A DNA stretch of 64,000 nucleotides from Polyangiaceae bacterium. Its GTDB lineage: Bacteria; Myxococcota_A; Polyangia; Polyangiales; Polyangiaceae. Below are positions 50,124-60,672 of the stretch, in pieces. Where the stretch lies: the NCBI GenBank assembly GCA_015075635.1, contig JABTUA010000001.1, positions 2,728,001 through 2,792,000 on the forward strand, written 5' to 3'. The number at the start of each line of letters is the position of its first letter. The stretch's first letter is position 1. A program made the translations under genes and the position numbers. A model generated the notes under the pieces. That model ran no database searches and was not told the DNA's origin. It saw only the letters and a list, made by a program, of their open reading frames with translations.

Positions 50124-50716
50124 TGTCCGAAGCTAGCGAGAAGCCGAGCCCCGCCGCTCCGAAGAGCGACGAAGAGATGCTCATGGATCACGAGTACGAC
50201 GGGATCCAGGAGTACGACAACCCGCTGCCACGCTGGTGGGTTTGGATCTTCTGGGGCAGCACCGTCTGGGCCGCGGTCTACTACGTGGTCTACCACGTGA
50301 CCGGCAGCGTCCCGGGCGTCATCGCCAGCTATGACGCCGAGGTGAAGGCGGCGGGCGCGAGCGCGCCCAAGGCCGTGACCCAGACGGAGGACTCGCTGGG
50401 GAAGGCCATGAACGACGCGACCACGGTCGCGGCGGGCAAGGCCGTGTACGCGCTGCGCTGCGCGGCCTGTCACGCGGACAAGGGCCAGGGCCTGGTCGGC
50501 CCGAACCTCACCGACAAACACTGGGTCCACGGCGAGGGCAAGCTGCTGGACATCCACAAGGTCGTCTCCGAGGGCGTCGCCGCCAAGGGCATGCCGGCCT
50601 GGGAGAAGCAGCTCACCCCCGCCGAGCTGACCCAGGTCGTCGCCTACGTCGGCACGCTGCGCGGGAAGATGGAGACCGGCAAGGCACCCGAGGGGAAGGA
50701 AGTGACGGGCAACTGA
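50123..50716 (+). CDS. ccoP: CcoP, cbb3 oxidase subunit III, single-haem form
   Basis: 197 residues. The CcoP N-terminal sequence HEYDGIQEYDNPLPRWWVWIF and one span are present, then a single haem-c domain with CAACH (~113) and the axial Met in KGMPAWEKQLT. Proteobacterial CcoP usually has two haems and ~300 residues; the second domain is absent here. It brings electrons to CcoO. Confidence 0.93.
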   Translation: MSEASEKPSPAAPKSDEEMLMDHEYDGIQEYDNPLPRWWVWIFWGSTVWAAVYYVVYHVTGSVPGVIASYDAEVKAAGASAPKAVTQTEDSLGKAMNDATTVAAGKAVYALRCAACHADKGQGLVGPNLTDKHWVHGEGKLLDIHKVVSEGVAAKGMPAWEKQLTPAELTQVVAYVGTLRGKMETGKAPEGKEVTGN

Positions 50717-50717
50717 C

Positions 50718-52115
50718 ATGTCCGGCCCCCTGCCCGCGCCCGAACGCGTGCTGCCCACCCTGAACGCGGACGGCACGCGGCGGCTCATCCATCCGAAGGT
50801 CCACCCGGGCCGCTACTGGAGAGCGCGCCTGATGACGGGCTGGGGCCTGATCGCGCTCTTCGTGGCACTGCCGTTCGTGAAGATGAACGGCAAGCCAGTG
50901 ATGCTGCTCGACGTCCCTGCGCGGCAGTTCCACCTGCTCGGCGGCACCTTCCTGGCCACCGACGGCGTGCTCTTGATGCTGCTCCTGCTCAGCATCTTCG
51001 TGCTGATCATCTGGCTCACCGCGCTGCTCGGCCGAGGCTGGTGCGGCTGGGCGTGCCCGCAGACCGTGTACATGGAGTTCCTGTTCCGGCCCATCGAGCG
51101 CCTGTTCGAGGGCGACCGGGCGAAGCAGATCGCGCTCGACAAACGGAAGGGCCCGAGCCTCCGGCGGATCGCCAAGAACCTGGTGTTCGCCCTGCTCAGC
51201 GTGCTCGTGGCCAACGTGTTCTTGGCCTATTTCGTCGGGGTGGAGCGGCTCTCGCGCTGGGTCACGCAGTCTCCGCTCGAGCACCCGACGGGGTTCTTGG
51301 TGATGGCCGTCACCGCGGGCCTGGTGATGCTCGACTTCGCCTGGTTCCGCGAGCAAATGTGCACCGTCGCTTGCCCCTACGCGCGGCTCCAGTCGGTGCT
51401 GCTCGACAAGCGCTCGCTGGTCGTGGCCTACGACGGCGCCCGCGGCGAGCCGCGCAGCAAGGGCAAGCCGAAGCCGGGCTCCGGCGACTGCATCGACTGC
51501 AACGCCTGCGTCGTCACCTGCCCCACCGGCATCGACATCCGCGAGGGACTCCAGCTCGAGTGCATCGCCTGCACGCAGTGCGTGGACGCCTGCGACTCCA
51601 TCATGGACCGCATCGGCAAGCCCCGCGGGCTCATCCGCTACAGCTCGCAGGAGGCGATGGAGACCCGCAAGCGCCCGCGCTACCTCAGGCCGCGCGTGCT
51701 GATCTACCCGGTGGTGCTGGCCGGGTTCGTGACGGCGCTCTTGGTCGTCGCCTCCCGCATCGGCGGCGCGGACGTGACCATCCTCCGGGGCATCGGCGCG
51801 CCCTTCGTGGAGCAGCCCGACGGCATTCAGAACCAGATCCGCGTCAAGATCGAGAATCGCACCAGCAACAAGCAGCGCTACCAGATCCTCATCCTGGACG
51901 CGCCGGACGCCAAGCTGATCGCGCCGGAGAACCCGCTGCCGGTGCGCGCCGGCAGCCACGAGTCCACGAGCGTGTTCGTGATCGCGCCGCGCGAGAGCTT
52001 CCACGACGGGCAGCGGCCGGTGCGCTTTCAGATCACGGACGAATCGGGCTTCCAGAAAGAGGTCTCGTACAAGCTGCTCGGACCAAGGGAACCGTCGGCC
52101 GGAGGTGGCTCATGA
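50718..52115 (+). CDS. ccoG: CcoG, cbb3 oxidase assembly 4Fe-4S protein
   Basis: 465 residues. Multi-span membrane protein with GRGWCGWACPQTVYMEFLFR and two 4Fe-4S clusters in CIDCNACVVTCPTGIDIR and CIACTQCVDACDSIMDR. A beta-sandwich IG-like tail follows (~350-460). CcoG (FixG/RdxA) is a Cu(II) reductase in oxidase maturation. It starts one base after the ccoP stop and overlaps FixH by four bases. Confidence 0.95.
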   Translation: MSGPLPAPERVLPTLNADGTRRLIHPKVHPGRYWRARLMTGWGLIALFVALPFVKMNGKPVMLLDVPARQFHLLGGTFLATDGVLLMLLLLSIFVLIIWLTALLGRGWCGWACPQTVYMEFLFRPIERLFEGDRAKQIALDKRKGPSLRRIAKNLVFALLSVLVANVFLAYFVGVERLSRWVTQSPLEHPTGFLVMAVTAGLVMLDFAWFREQMCTVACPYARLQSVLLDKRSLVVAYDGARGEPRSKGKPKPGSGDCIDCNACVVTCPTGIDIREGLQLECIACTQCVDACDSIMDRIGKPRGLIRYSSQEAMETRKRPRYLRPRVLIYPVVLAGFVTALLVVASRIGGADVTILRGIGAPFVEQPDGIQNQIRVKIENRTSNKQRYQILILDAPDAKLIAPENPLPVRAGSHESTSVFVIAPRESFHDGQRPVRFQITDESGFQKEVSYKLLGPREPSAGGGS

Positions 52116-52621
52116 CTGCAACGAAGGTCGAGAAATTGACTCGTGGCGGGCGCTTCTGGTCGCTCATGCCCGTGGTCTTCATCGTGGCCATGGTGCTCGG
52201 CCTCGGCAGCCTCGCGCTGATCGCCACCGACGATCCGTCCTTCGCCGTCGAGAAGGACTACTACAAGAAGGCCGTGGCCTGGGACGAAGCTCGGGCGCAG
52301 GCCGCCGAGAACGCCCGCCTGGGCTGGAAGGTCGAGCTCTCGACCGAGCCGCACGGCAAGGAGCTCCGAGTCGTGGCCCGGGTGAAGGACGCCCGCGGCG
52401 CGCCGATCCAAGGCGCCGCCGTGGCGCTGGAAGCCTTCGCGAACGCCCGCGCGTCGCGGGTGGTCTCCACTCGGCTCGAGGGCGCCGAGGACCAGAGCTA
52501 CCGCGGCGGCGTCGCGCTCACCCAGTCCGGACTCTGGGAGTTCCGCTTCAGCGTGGAGGCTCGGGGAAGGCGCTTCACCGAGACCGTGCGCCAGGAAGTC
52601 CGCGCCGGAGGTGCGTCGTGA
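52112..52621 (+). CDS. ccoH: FixH / CcoH family protein
   Basis: About 169 residues. One N-terminal span (LMPVVFIVAMVLGLGSLALI) follows a basic start, then a periplasmic domain with DPSFAVEKDYYKKAVAWDE, the FixH family signature. It aids cbb3 assembly. ATG overlaps the CcoG stop (ATGA), and its stop overlaps the next GTG. Confidence 0.92.
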   Translation: MTATKVEKLTRGGRFWSLMPVVFIVAMVLGLGSLALIATDDPSFAVEKDYYKKAVAWDEARAQAAENARLGWKVELSTEPHGKELRVVARVKDARGAPIQGAAVALEAFANARASRVVSTRLEGAEDQSYRGGVALTQSGLWEFRFSVEARGRRFTETVRQEVRAGGAS

Positions 52622-53382
52622 ACCTCTCGCTGCTGCTGCCCATCGTCGGGGCGAGCCTGGTCGGAAGCCTGCACTGCGCCGGCATGTGCGGCCCTTTCAC
52701 CGCGTTCTACGCCGGCAACGACCGCACGCGCGGCGCGGCGCGCGGGGCGTCTCACGCGGCCTACCACCTGGGACGGCTCGCGACCTACGTGGGGCTCGGC
52801 GCCCTCGCCGGCGGCATCGGCAGCGCTGCGGATCTCGCCGGGCGCGCCGCCGGCGTCGGGCGCGTGGCGGCCTTCGCTGCCGGTACGCTGATGATCGCCT
52901 GGGCGCTCGCGCTCTTGCTCGAGCACGCCGGCGTGGCGGTGAGCTGGCTGCGTGCGCCGACCCGACTGCGCTCGCTCGCGCTGTCCGTCCTCGGCCGGGT
53001 GCGCGAGCGCCCGCCGCTGACGCGCGCGCTCCTCGTGGGGCTCTCGTCCACGCTCCTGCCCTGCGGCTGGCTGTGGGCGTTCGCGGTGGCCGCCGCCGGC
53101 ACCGGCAGCGCCGCCGCCGGCGCGCTGGTCATGGCCGCGTTCTGGAGCGGCACGGTGCCGCTCCTCTTGGGCCTCGGCGTCGGGGTGCAGCGGCTGTCCG
53201 AGCGCCTGCGCCAGCACGTCCCGGTGCTGAGCGCCATCGCGCTGCTCGCGATTGGCATCGCGGGTCTGTTCGGCCGCATCAACGCGCCGGCGCTCGCGCT
53301 CCGCGACGCGCGCGGCGTGCTCTCCGCGGCTGAGCTCCCTGCCGAGCCGCCGTGCCACGCCAAGAAGGCGGCGGCGCGATGA
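52618..53382 (+). CDS. SafE/DsbD_2-type membrane protein in the cco cluster
   Basis: 254 residues, six predicted spans. The N-terminal SLVGSLHCAGMCGPF and TLLPCGWLWAFAVAAAGT are the signature of the sulfite exporter/DsbD_2 family (COG2836) that often lies between FixH and CcoI. It may move copper or reducing power in haem-copper assembly. GTG overlaps the FixH stop, and the stop overlaps the CcoI ATG. Confidence 0.9.
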   Translation: MNLSLLLPIVGASLVGSLHCAGMCGPFTAFYAGNDRTRGAARGASHAAYHLGRLATYVGLGALAGGIGSAADLAGRAAGVGRVAAFAAGTLMIAWALALLLEHAGVAVSWLRAPTRLRSLALSVLGRVRERPPLTRALLVGLSSTLLPCGWLWAFAVAAAGTGSAAAGALVMAAFWSGTVPLLLGLGVGVQRLSERLRQHVPVLSAIALLAIGIAGLFGRINAPALALRDARGVLSAAELPAEPPCHAKKAAAR

Positions 53383-55832
53383 CGCAAGCGGCCCTCGCTG
53401 CCTTCGCTCCGGCACGCGCCGGGAGCGAAGTCGCGTGTGGCCACTGCGGGTTGCCCGTTCCTCCAGCGCTGGTGGCGGCGGAGGCGGCGACCCAGTTCTG
53501 CTGCGACGGCTGCCGCACGGTGTACGCCGTGATCCACGGCGCGGGCCTCGAGCGCTATTACACCGAGCGCGCCGAGGTCGGCCTCGAAGGTCGCCGCGCC
53601 GCGACCAGCGACAAGAGCTACGCCGAGCTCGACGACCCGGCGTTCCTGTCCGTGTACTGCCGGCCCGCGGGACCGGGTCTCTCGGAGGTGGAGCTCTACC
53701 TCGAGAACCTGCACTGCCCCGCCTGCGTGTGGCTGGTCGAGAAGCTCGGCCGTCTGGTGCCGGGAGTCGTGGCGGCCAGCGTCGATCTCGGGCGGTCCAC
53801 CGTGCGCGTCACTTGGCCGCCGGACCAGCTGCGCCTCTCCGCCGTGGCCAGGGGGCTGGCCCAGCTCGGCTACCCGCCGCACCCGCGCCAGAGCGCGGAC
53901 ACCGCCGAGCTCCGCCGCGTCGAGGATCGCGCCCTGCTCGCGCGCATGGCGGTCGCGGGCGCGGTGTTCGGCAACGTGATGTTGCTCGCGGTCGCGCTCT
54001 ACGCCGGCGCGTTCCAGGGCATGGACGCGGACTACCAGCAGTTCTTCCGCTGGGCCAGCCTCGTGGTGGTCACGCCCGCGGTGGCCTGGTCAGCGGGCGA
54101 GTTCTACCGCGGCGCCTGGGCTGCGCTGCGTACCCGGACGCCGCACATGGACCTGCCGGTGAGCATCGGCATCCTGGCCGGCTTCGTCTGGGGCGCGGTG
54201 AGCGTGCTGCGAGAGCGCGGCGAGATCTACTTCGACTCGGTCGCGGCGGTGGTGTTCCTGCTCCTGGTCGGCCGCTGGCTGCAGCGCAAGCGGCAGCACG
54301 CGGCGCAGAACGCGGCAGACCTCTTGTATTCGCTGGCGCCCTCGAGCGCGCGGCTGGTCGAAGACGGCGAGACGCGCGAGGTCCCCATCGAGTCCGTCGC
54401 CGAGGGCGCGCTGCTCGAGGTGCGCGCCGGCGAGAGCTTCCCCGCCGACGGCGCCGTGGTCGAGGGTCACTCGTCGGTGGACGCATCGCTCCTGACCGGC
54501 GAGTCGCGCCCCGAGGACATCGGTCCCGAGAGCCGCGTCCACGCCGGCACCGTCAACGTGAGCGGCGCGATCCGCATGCGCGCCGAGAAGACCGGCCAGG
54601 CCACGCGCGTGGGCAAGCTGCTCCGGAGCGTGGGTGAAGCGGCCACCCGGCGTGCGCCCATCGCGCTCTTGGCGGACAAGGCGGCGGGCCGCTTCGTGGT
54701 CGGGGCCCTCGGCCTCGCGGCGCTCACGCTGCTCGGGTGGTGGCGCGTGGATCCCGAGCGCGCCATCGAGAATGCCATCGCGCTCCTGGTCGTGACCTGT
54801 CCCTGCGCGCTCGGCTTGGCGACGCCGCTGGCGGTCAGCGCCGCCATCGGCAAGGCCGCCCGCCGCGGCATTCTGGTCAAGGGCGGCGACGCCCTCGAGC
54901 GCCTCGCCACGCCCTCGCTGGTGGTGTTCGACAAGACCGGCACGCTCACCGAAGGTCGGCTGGAGCTCGGGCGCTGGGAAGGTGATCCCACGCTTCAGCG
55001 CGCGGTGGTCGCCCTGGAGAGCCGCTCCGCTCACCCCATCGCGCTGGCGTTCCAGCGGGCGTTGCCCGCCTGTGATTTGCCCGTGGAAGGCTTCGCCCAG
55101 ACGCCCGGTGGCGGCGTCGAAGCCAGCGTGGAGGGGCAGCGCGTCGCCGTGGGGTCTCTCGCCTTCGTGCGCTCCCGAGCCGAAGTCCCCATCGAGCTCG
55201 AGCAGCAGGCACTTCGTGCCGCCGAGGCCGGTGAGACTCCGGTGCTGATCGCCGCAGGCGGCGTCGCCTGCGCCCTCGCCTGCTTCGTCGATCCGCTGCG
55301 CGCCGACGCGCGGGCGAGCCTCGAACGCCTGCGGGCGCTCGGGCACGAGGTCGCGATCTTGAGCGGCGATCAGCCGCAAGTCGCCCAGAGTGTCGCCGCG
55401 CGTCTGGGCATCGATCTCACGTTCGTGCAGGGTGGAGCCTCCCCGGAGGACAAGCTCGCGGTCATCGAGCGCGAGGCGGCACGGCGGCGCGTGGTCATGG
55501 TGGGCGATGGCGTGAACGATGCCGCGGCGCTGGCCCGAGCCCACGTCGGCATCGCGGTGCACGGGGGTGCCGAGGCCAGCCTGGGCGCCGCCGACGTGTT
55601 CACCACCCGACCCGGCGTGGGCCCAGTGGTTGAGCTGTTCGAGGGCGGCCGGCGCACGCTAGGCGTGATCCGTCGCAACATGCTGCTGTCGCTGGGCTAC
55701 AACTTGATCTGCGCGACCCTCGCGGTGGTCGGGGCCATCGCCCCGTGGATCGCCGCAATATTGATGCCGGTCTCCTCGCTGACGGTGGTGACGAGCTCTT
55801 ACCGGTCCAAGACTTTCCCGGAGGCGACGTGA
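53379..55832 (+). CDS. ccoI: CcoI, Cu+-exporting P1B-type ATPase for cbb3 assembly
   Basis: 817 residues. It supplies periplasmic copper to the oxidase. The N-terminus has a Cys-rich CGHCGLP-and-CCDGC zinc-like domain, then an HMA-like NLHCPACVWLVEKLG. The channel has CPC at 474-476 (TCPCALGLATP), the phosphorylated Asp is 518 (FDKTGTLTEG), and MVGDGVNDAAAL gives the hinge. ATG 53379 overlaps the preceding stop; ORF extension by nine residues is ignored. Overlaps CcoS. Confidence 0.96.
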   Translation: MTQAALAAFAPARAGSEVACGHCGLPVPPALVAAEAATQFCCDGCRTVYAVIHGAGLERYYTERAEVGLEGRRAATSDKSYAELDDPAFLSVYCRPAGPGLSEVELYLENLHCPACVWLVEKLGRLVPGVVAASVDLGRSTVRVTWPPDQLRLSAVARGLAQLGYPPHPRQSADTAELRRVEDRALLARMAVAGAVFGNVMLLAVALYAGAFQGMDADYQQFFRWASLVVVTPAVAWSAGEFYRGAWAALRTRTPHMDLPVSIGILAGFVWGAVSVLRERGEIYFDSVAAVVFLLLVGRWLQRKRQHAAQNAADLLYSLAPSSARLVEDGETREVPIESVAEGALLEVRAGESFPADGAVVEGHSSVDASLLTGESRPEDIGPESRVHAGTVNVSGAIRMRAEKTGQATRVGKLLRSVGEAATRRAPIALLADKAAGRFVVGALGLAALTLLGWWRVDPERAIENAIALLVVTCPCALGLATPLAVSAAIGKAARRGILVKGGDALERLATPSLVVFDKTGTLTEGRLELGRWEGDPTLQRAVVALESRSAHPIALAFQRALPACDLPVEGFAQTPGGGVEASVEGQRVAVGSLAFVRSRAEVPIELEQQALRAAEAGETPVLIAAGGVACALACFVDPLRADARASLERLRALGHEVAILSGDQPQVAQSVAARLGIDLTFVQGGASPEDKLAVIEREAARRRVVMVGDGVNDAAALARAHVGIAVHGGAEASLGAADVFTTRPGVGPVVELFEGGRRTLGVIRRNMLLSLGYNLICATLAVVGAIAPWIAAILMPVSSLTVVTSSYRSKTFPEAT

Positions 55833-55972
55833 GCGCTCTATTCGTGGTCTTGCCTCTGGCACTGATTCTGGTCAGCGGCGCGGTGTTTGCATTCCTGTGG
55901 GCCGCGCGGCGCGGGCAGTTCGACGACCTGGACACTCCCGCCGTCCGCGTCCTCCACGATGACGACGACTGA
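55829..55972 (+). CDS. ccoS: CcoS, cbb3 oxidase maturation protein
   Basis: 47 residues. One membrane span (ALFVVLPLALILVSGAVFAFLWA) followed by RRGQFDDLDTPAVRVLHDD, the CcoS signature. The GTG start overlaps the CcoI stop (GTGA). Needed for cofactor insertion into the oxidase. Last gene of the tight run. Confidence 0.93.
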   Translation: MSALFVVLPLALILVSGAVFAFLWAARRGQFDDLDTPAVRVLHDDDD

Positions 55973-56007
55973 GCCCGCGGGCCGGCGTCACAGAAGCGAG
56001 CCCTGCC

Positions 56008-56403
56008 ATGACCAAAAAGCTGCTCACGATCCGCGACTACATGACGGAATCTCCCCACACCATCGGCTCCGAGCAGTCGCTCACCAAGGCGCACGCGCTG
56101 ATGCGCGACCACAACATCCGGCACCTGCCGGTGCTGCACGGCGGGCAGCTGGCCGGGATGGTCACCGTGCGAGATTTGCACCTGGTGGAGACGCTGAAGG
56201 ACGTGGATCCGGAGACCGTGCGCGTCGAAGAGGCGATGACCTCCGAGCCCTACGTGGTCGCCCCGACGGCGTTGCTCAAGGACGTCGTGCTCGAAATGGC
56301 GGAGAGAAAGCTGGGCTCCGCCATCGTCGTGGACGGCAAGAAGGTGGTCGGGGTGTTCACCACCGTCGATGCGCTGCGGGCTCTTGCCGACGCGATCGAC
56401 TGA
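56008..56403 (+). CDS. CBS-domain pair protein
   Basis: 131 residues made only of two CBS domains (MTESPHTIGSEQSLTKAH with IRHLPVLHGGQLAGMVTVRDL; MTSEPYVVAPTALLKDV with GSAIVVDGKKVVGVFTTVDAL). Such proteins bind adenine nucleotides and sense energy state. It lies 35 bases after CcoS and before the sigma-54 activator. A CBS protein (Hrp1) is also a DosR target in mycobacteria. Confidence 0.93.
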   Translation: MTKKLLTIRDYMTESPHTIGSEQSLTKAHALMRDHNIRHLPVLHGGQLAGMVTVRDLHLVETLKDVDPETVRVEEAMTSEPYVVAPTALLKDVVLEMAERKLGSAIVVDGKKVVGVFTTVDALRALADAID

Positions 56404-56490
56404 CGACGCAAATTCGGCGTCGCCCGGAGGCCAGACGCAATTTTCGCGCAATCGCCCCGGTCCTGTGCTGGAATTGTCGGGAAATTGCCC

Positions 56491-56506
56491 AGGCACGAGT
56501 CCTGCA
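56491..56506 (+). promoter_or_regulatory. Sigma-54 (-24/-12) promoter of the activator gene
   Basis: AGGCAC-GAGTC-CTGCA: two changes from TGGCAC-N5-TTGCA, with GG/GC spacing of ten bases, 42 bases before the ATG. It suggests autoregulation. A GCGCAATC element lies at 56446-56453, about 38 bases upstream. Confidence 0.75.
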
Positions 56507-56532
56507 AAGGTTGCGCACGAACGGAGAGAGCC

Positions 56533-57942
<1,410 letters not shown>

Positions 57943-58107
57943 TCGGCAGGCGTTTTTCCGCTGGATCCGCCCCAGTCCGGCGGGGGTTGAAAGCCCCCCC
58001 CAAGCCGTGGATGCTCGACCCGGACGGAAGGGGGACAGCCTCGTTCGTCTGGCCTCGCGTGCGTCGCCGCTTCTCGGCGCGGCGCACGCGGGCCGCTCTC
58101 GACGCGC

Positions 58108-60672
58108 TCAGCGCACGTAGCCCCAGGCCTTCATCAGGCCCATCGCTTCGGCCTTCGCGGCGTCGCCCTGAGCGAGCTCCAGCTCGCGCGGTCCTGTGTC
58201 GCGGATCACGTACAGGCCCACGTCCGCCGCCGCGTCGATGAAGGGCAGCGTCGCGCCCGCCACGCTGCGCCGCGCGCTCTCGCCGCGCACGCCGGTCGCG
58301 AGCATCTTGGCCTCGAGGCCGAACGAGCCGGCGAAGATCTTCTCGGCTGGCCAGGGCGCGTCGTCCAAGCGGAGCTCCCACTCGAGCTCGGCGTTCGGGG
58401 GATCCACGGCGAGCTCGAACGCCAACACGCCTTCCGGCACGAGCGATAGGTCGAGCTCCACCCTCCCCGCCTCGGAGCGCAGCGCGCCTTCCGCCAGCTC
58501 GTTGCCCAGAGCAACGACCGTCGCCGGTCCGCCGTCGGCCCCGAGCGCGCGGATGCGCCCCTTCAGCCGATGCAACCCGCTGCCACCCGCGAAGTACAAG
58601 TGATACTTCGGAGGCTTGGTGGTGGAGGCCGCCGCAGACTGCGCGCTCCGCTTGCGGTCCGCCTCGAGCAGCCGCGCCACCACCTCCGGGTGCTGCTTCG
58701 TCACCTCGACGCGTTCCCCGGGATCGCTCTCCAGGTCGTGGAGCTCGAGCGGACGTGACTTGCGGCGGCCCTTGACGCGCACGTGACGATACGCCGGATC
58801 GCGGATCACCAAGCGCCAGCGGCCGACGCGGATCGAGTGCGCGCCTCGACCCTCGACAACGATGGGCCGCTCGGGATCGGGCTTGCCCCGCACCATGTGC
58901 AGGAGCGAGGAGCCGCGCAGCGAGCTCGGCGCATCGATGCCGGCGAGCTCGAGCAGCGTGGGCACGATGTCGATGCTCGAGACCGGGTCCTTCACGCGCA
59001 GGCCCGCCGGCAGCTTCTTCGGCAGGCGCAGGATCAGCGGCACGTGCGCGGTCTCGTCGTAGAGCGACGAAAGGTGGTGGAAGCGTCCCCCGATGCGCGG
59101 ACCGCCGTCGACCCCGTCCGGGATCGCCTCGTGCTCGCGGCTCAGCGTCTCGCCGTGATCGGCGGTGAGCAGCACCAGCGTGTCCTCGCTGAGCCCCAGC
59201 TCGTCGAGCTTGGCCAACAGCTCGCCGACGGCGGCGTCGTCTTTGTGGATCTCCGCCAGATAGCTCCGCAGCATGCGGTCCTCGGGCCCTCGCGGCGGGC
59301 GCGGGATGGCCGCCTTGGCGGCGGGCGGCGGCTGGTAGGGCGAGTGCGGCGAGTTCAGGTTGACGAAGAAGAAGAAGCGACGCGCGCGGTGCTGCTCCAA
59401 CAGGCGCATGGTGTCGCGCACGATCTCGGCGGTGTCGTCGCGGTTGTAGCGATGGTCGATCAGGCCTTCGAAGCCCATGTCCACTCCGACGCCGGAGTAG
59501 CCGACCATGTAGAAGTTGTTGACGATGGCGCGGCAGAGCGCGCCCCGCGGGCGGAGCAAGAGCGGCAAGAACGGCGGGCGCTTCGCGTAGAGCGCGCGCA
59601 CGTCCGCCGGCGCCGGCACGAGCGGCAGAGCCGAGAGTCCCAGGTCGCTCGACAGCGTGCCCGCCAGCATCGCCAGGGTCCCCGGCCGCGTCCAGGTGCC
59701 GCCCGAGTACGCCCGGACGAAGTGCACGCCCTGCTTCGCCAGCGCGTCGATCCGCGGCGCCACCTCGGGCAGGCGCGGCAGCCACGCCTCGAGCGGCGGC
59801 GGCTTCGCCGCGGCCATCTTGGCGTCGGTCTCGTCGTCGTGAGCGGACGAGAGCGCGTCGCCGCGGAGCGAGTCCACGACGATGAAGAGCACGTTGAACG
59901 GCAGCTCGCTCGCGCTCGCGCCGAGCACGTTGGGTGTCCCCCAGTAGGCCGCCGCCGGCTCGACCCCCTTGACCCGCGCTCGCGTGGTGAGCTCGAGCTC
60001 CAGGCTCTTGCCGGCGTACTCCTCCAGCGACAGGTGCCAGTCCGCGAACGACCCCGTGTGCCCGCCCGCGACGAACCTCTTGCCGAGCACGACGCGCTCG
60101 CCGCCGGGCACCCGCACCGCAACCTCGAAATCGACCCCTCCCATCCCCTGCCCCGCGATGGCCGGCGCGACCTCCAGCACCGCGCCGGCCGGGATCGGCA
60201 GCGACGGGAAGCGCAGCGTCGCCGGCGGGGGCGCCAAGATGGCCTCGCGCTGATCGAAGGTTCCCTCGGTCATGTTCCAGACCTTGGGATCGGGGATCCA
60301 GACCGTCTTGCCGAGCGCCTGCTTGGTCTGCTTACCCGCGCTGCGAACCAGCGACACTTGCTGGACGGCGCGGCCGACCTCGCCGCTCGGCGCGGAGTAG
60401 GGCGAACGCATGCGGCGCCAGTAGGCCAGCTCCTTGTCCACCTCTGCGAGCTCCGGCGCGTCCACGACGGCGCTCGGGAGCCGATCGACGAGTCGAATGG
60501 CGACTCCGGGAGCGCTGCCGTGCACGGGCTCCGGCGGCGGCCTCGGCGCGGGCCTCGGGGAGAGCGGCGGCGCGTCGGCGTGCACCGGATCGGCGAGCTT
60601 GCCGATGGCCGCCACCGAACCAATCGCGAGGGCCACCACCGCGAGCTGCGCGGCGCGTTCCTTCCAGCTCAC
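58108..60672 (-). CDS. Sulfatase-like (alkaline phosphatase superfamily) membrane-anchored hydrolase 1
   Basis: About 854 residues. One N-terminal span (LAVVALAIGSVAAIG), a ~240-residue N-terminal beta region, then the catalytic domain ~280-650: FNVLFIVVDSLRGDAL (metal Asp), TWTRPGTLAMLAGTLSS, VLLTADHGETLSREHE. The residue at the formylglycine position is Thr, not Cys or Ser, so it may be a phospho- or phosphoglycerol-type enzyme. A C-terminal beta region of ~200 residues follows. The GTG overlaps the stop of the second such gene. Confidence 0.88.
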   Translation of the reverse strand: MSWKERAAQLAVVALAIGSVAAIGKLADPVHADAPPLSPRPAPRPPPEPVHGSAPGVAIRLVDRLPSAVVDAPELAEVDKELAYWRRMRSPYSAPSGEVGRAVQQVSLVRSAGKQTKQALGKTVWIPDPKVWNMTEGTFDQREAILAPPPATLRFPSLPIPAGAVLEVAPAIAGQGMGGVDFEVAVRVPGGERVVLGKRFVAGGHTGSFADWHLSLEEYAGKSLELELTTRARVKGVEPAAAYWGTPNVLGASASELPFNVLFIVVDSLRGDALSSAHDDETDAKMAAAKPPPLEAWLPRLPEVAPRIDALAKQGVHFVRAYSGGTWTRPGTLAMLAGTLSSDLGLSALPLVPAPADVRALYAKRPPFLPLLLRPRGALCRAIVNNFYMVGYSGVGVDMGFEGLIDHRYNRDDTAEIVRDTMRLLEQHRARRFFFFVNLNSPHSPYQPPPAAKAAIPRPPRGPEDRMLRSYLAEIHKDDAAVGELLAKLDELGLSEDTLVLLTADHGETLSREHEAIPDGVDGGPRIGGRFHHLSSLYDETAHVPLILRLPKKLPAGLRVKDPVSSIDIVPTLLELAGIDAPSSLRGSSLLHMVRGKPDPERPIVVEGRGAHSIRVGRWRLVIRDPAYRHVRVKGRRKSRPLELHDLESDPGERVEVTKQHPEVVARLLEADRKRSAQSAAASTTKPPKYHLYFAGGSGLHRLKGRIRALGADGGPATVVALGNELAEGALRSEAGRVELDLSLVPEGVLAFELAVDPPNAELEWELRLDDAPWPAEKIFAGSFGLEAKMLATGVRGESARRSVAGATLPFIDAAADVGLYVIRDTGPRELELAQGDAAKAEAMGLMKAWGYVR

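Noticed and set aside
55973-56007. GG-N10-GC spacing before the CBS gene
   Set aside because: Only the two dinucleotides match; the flanking bases (CGGCGT, AAGCG) do not, and such spacing is common by chance at this GC content.
57979-58010. GGGGG-TTGAAAG-CCCCC hairpin between the activator gene and the sulfatase-like gene
   Set aside because: No T-run follows on either strand; not called a terminator.
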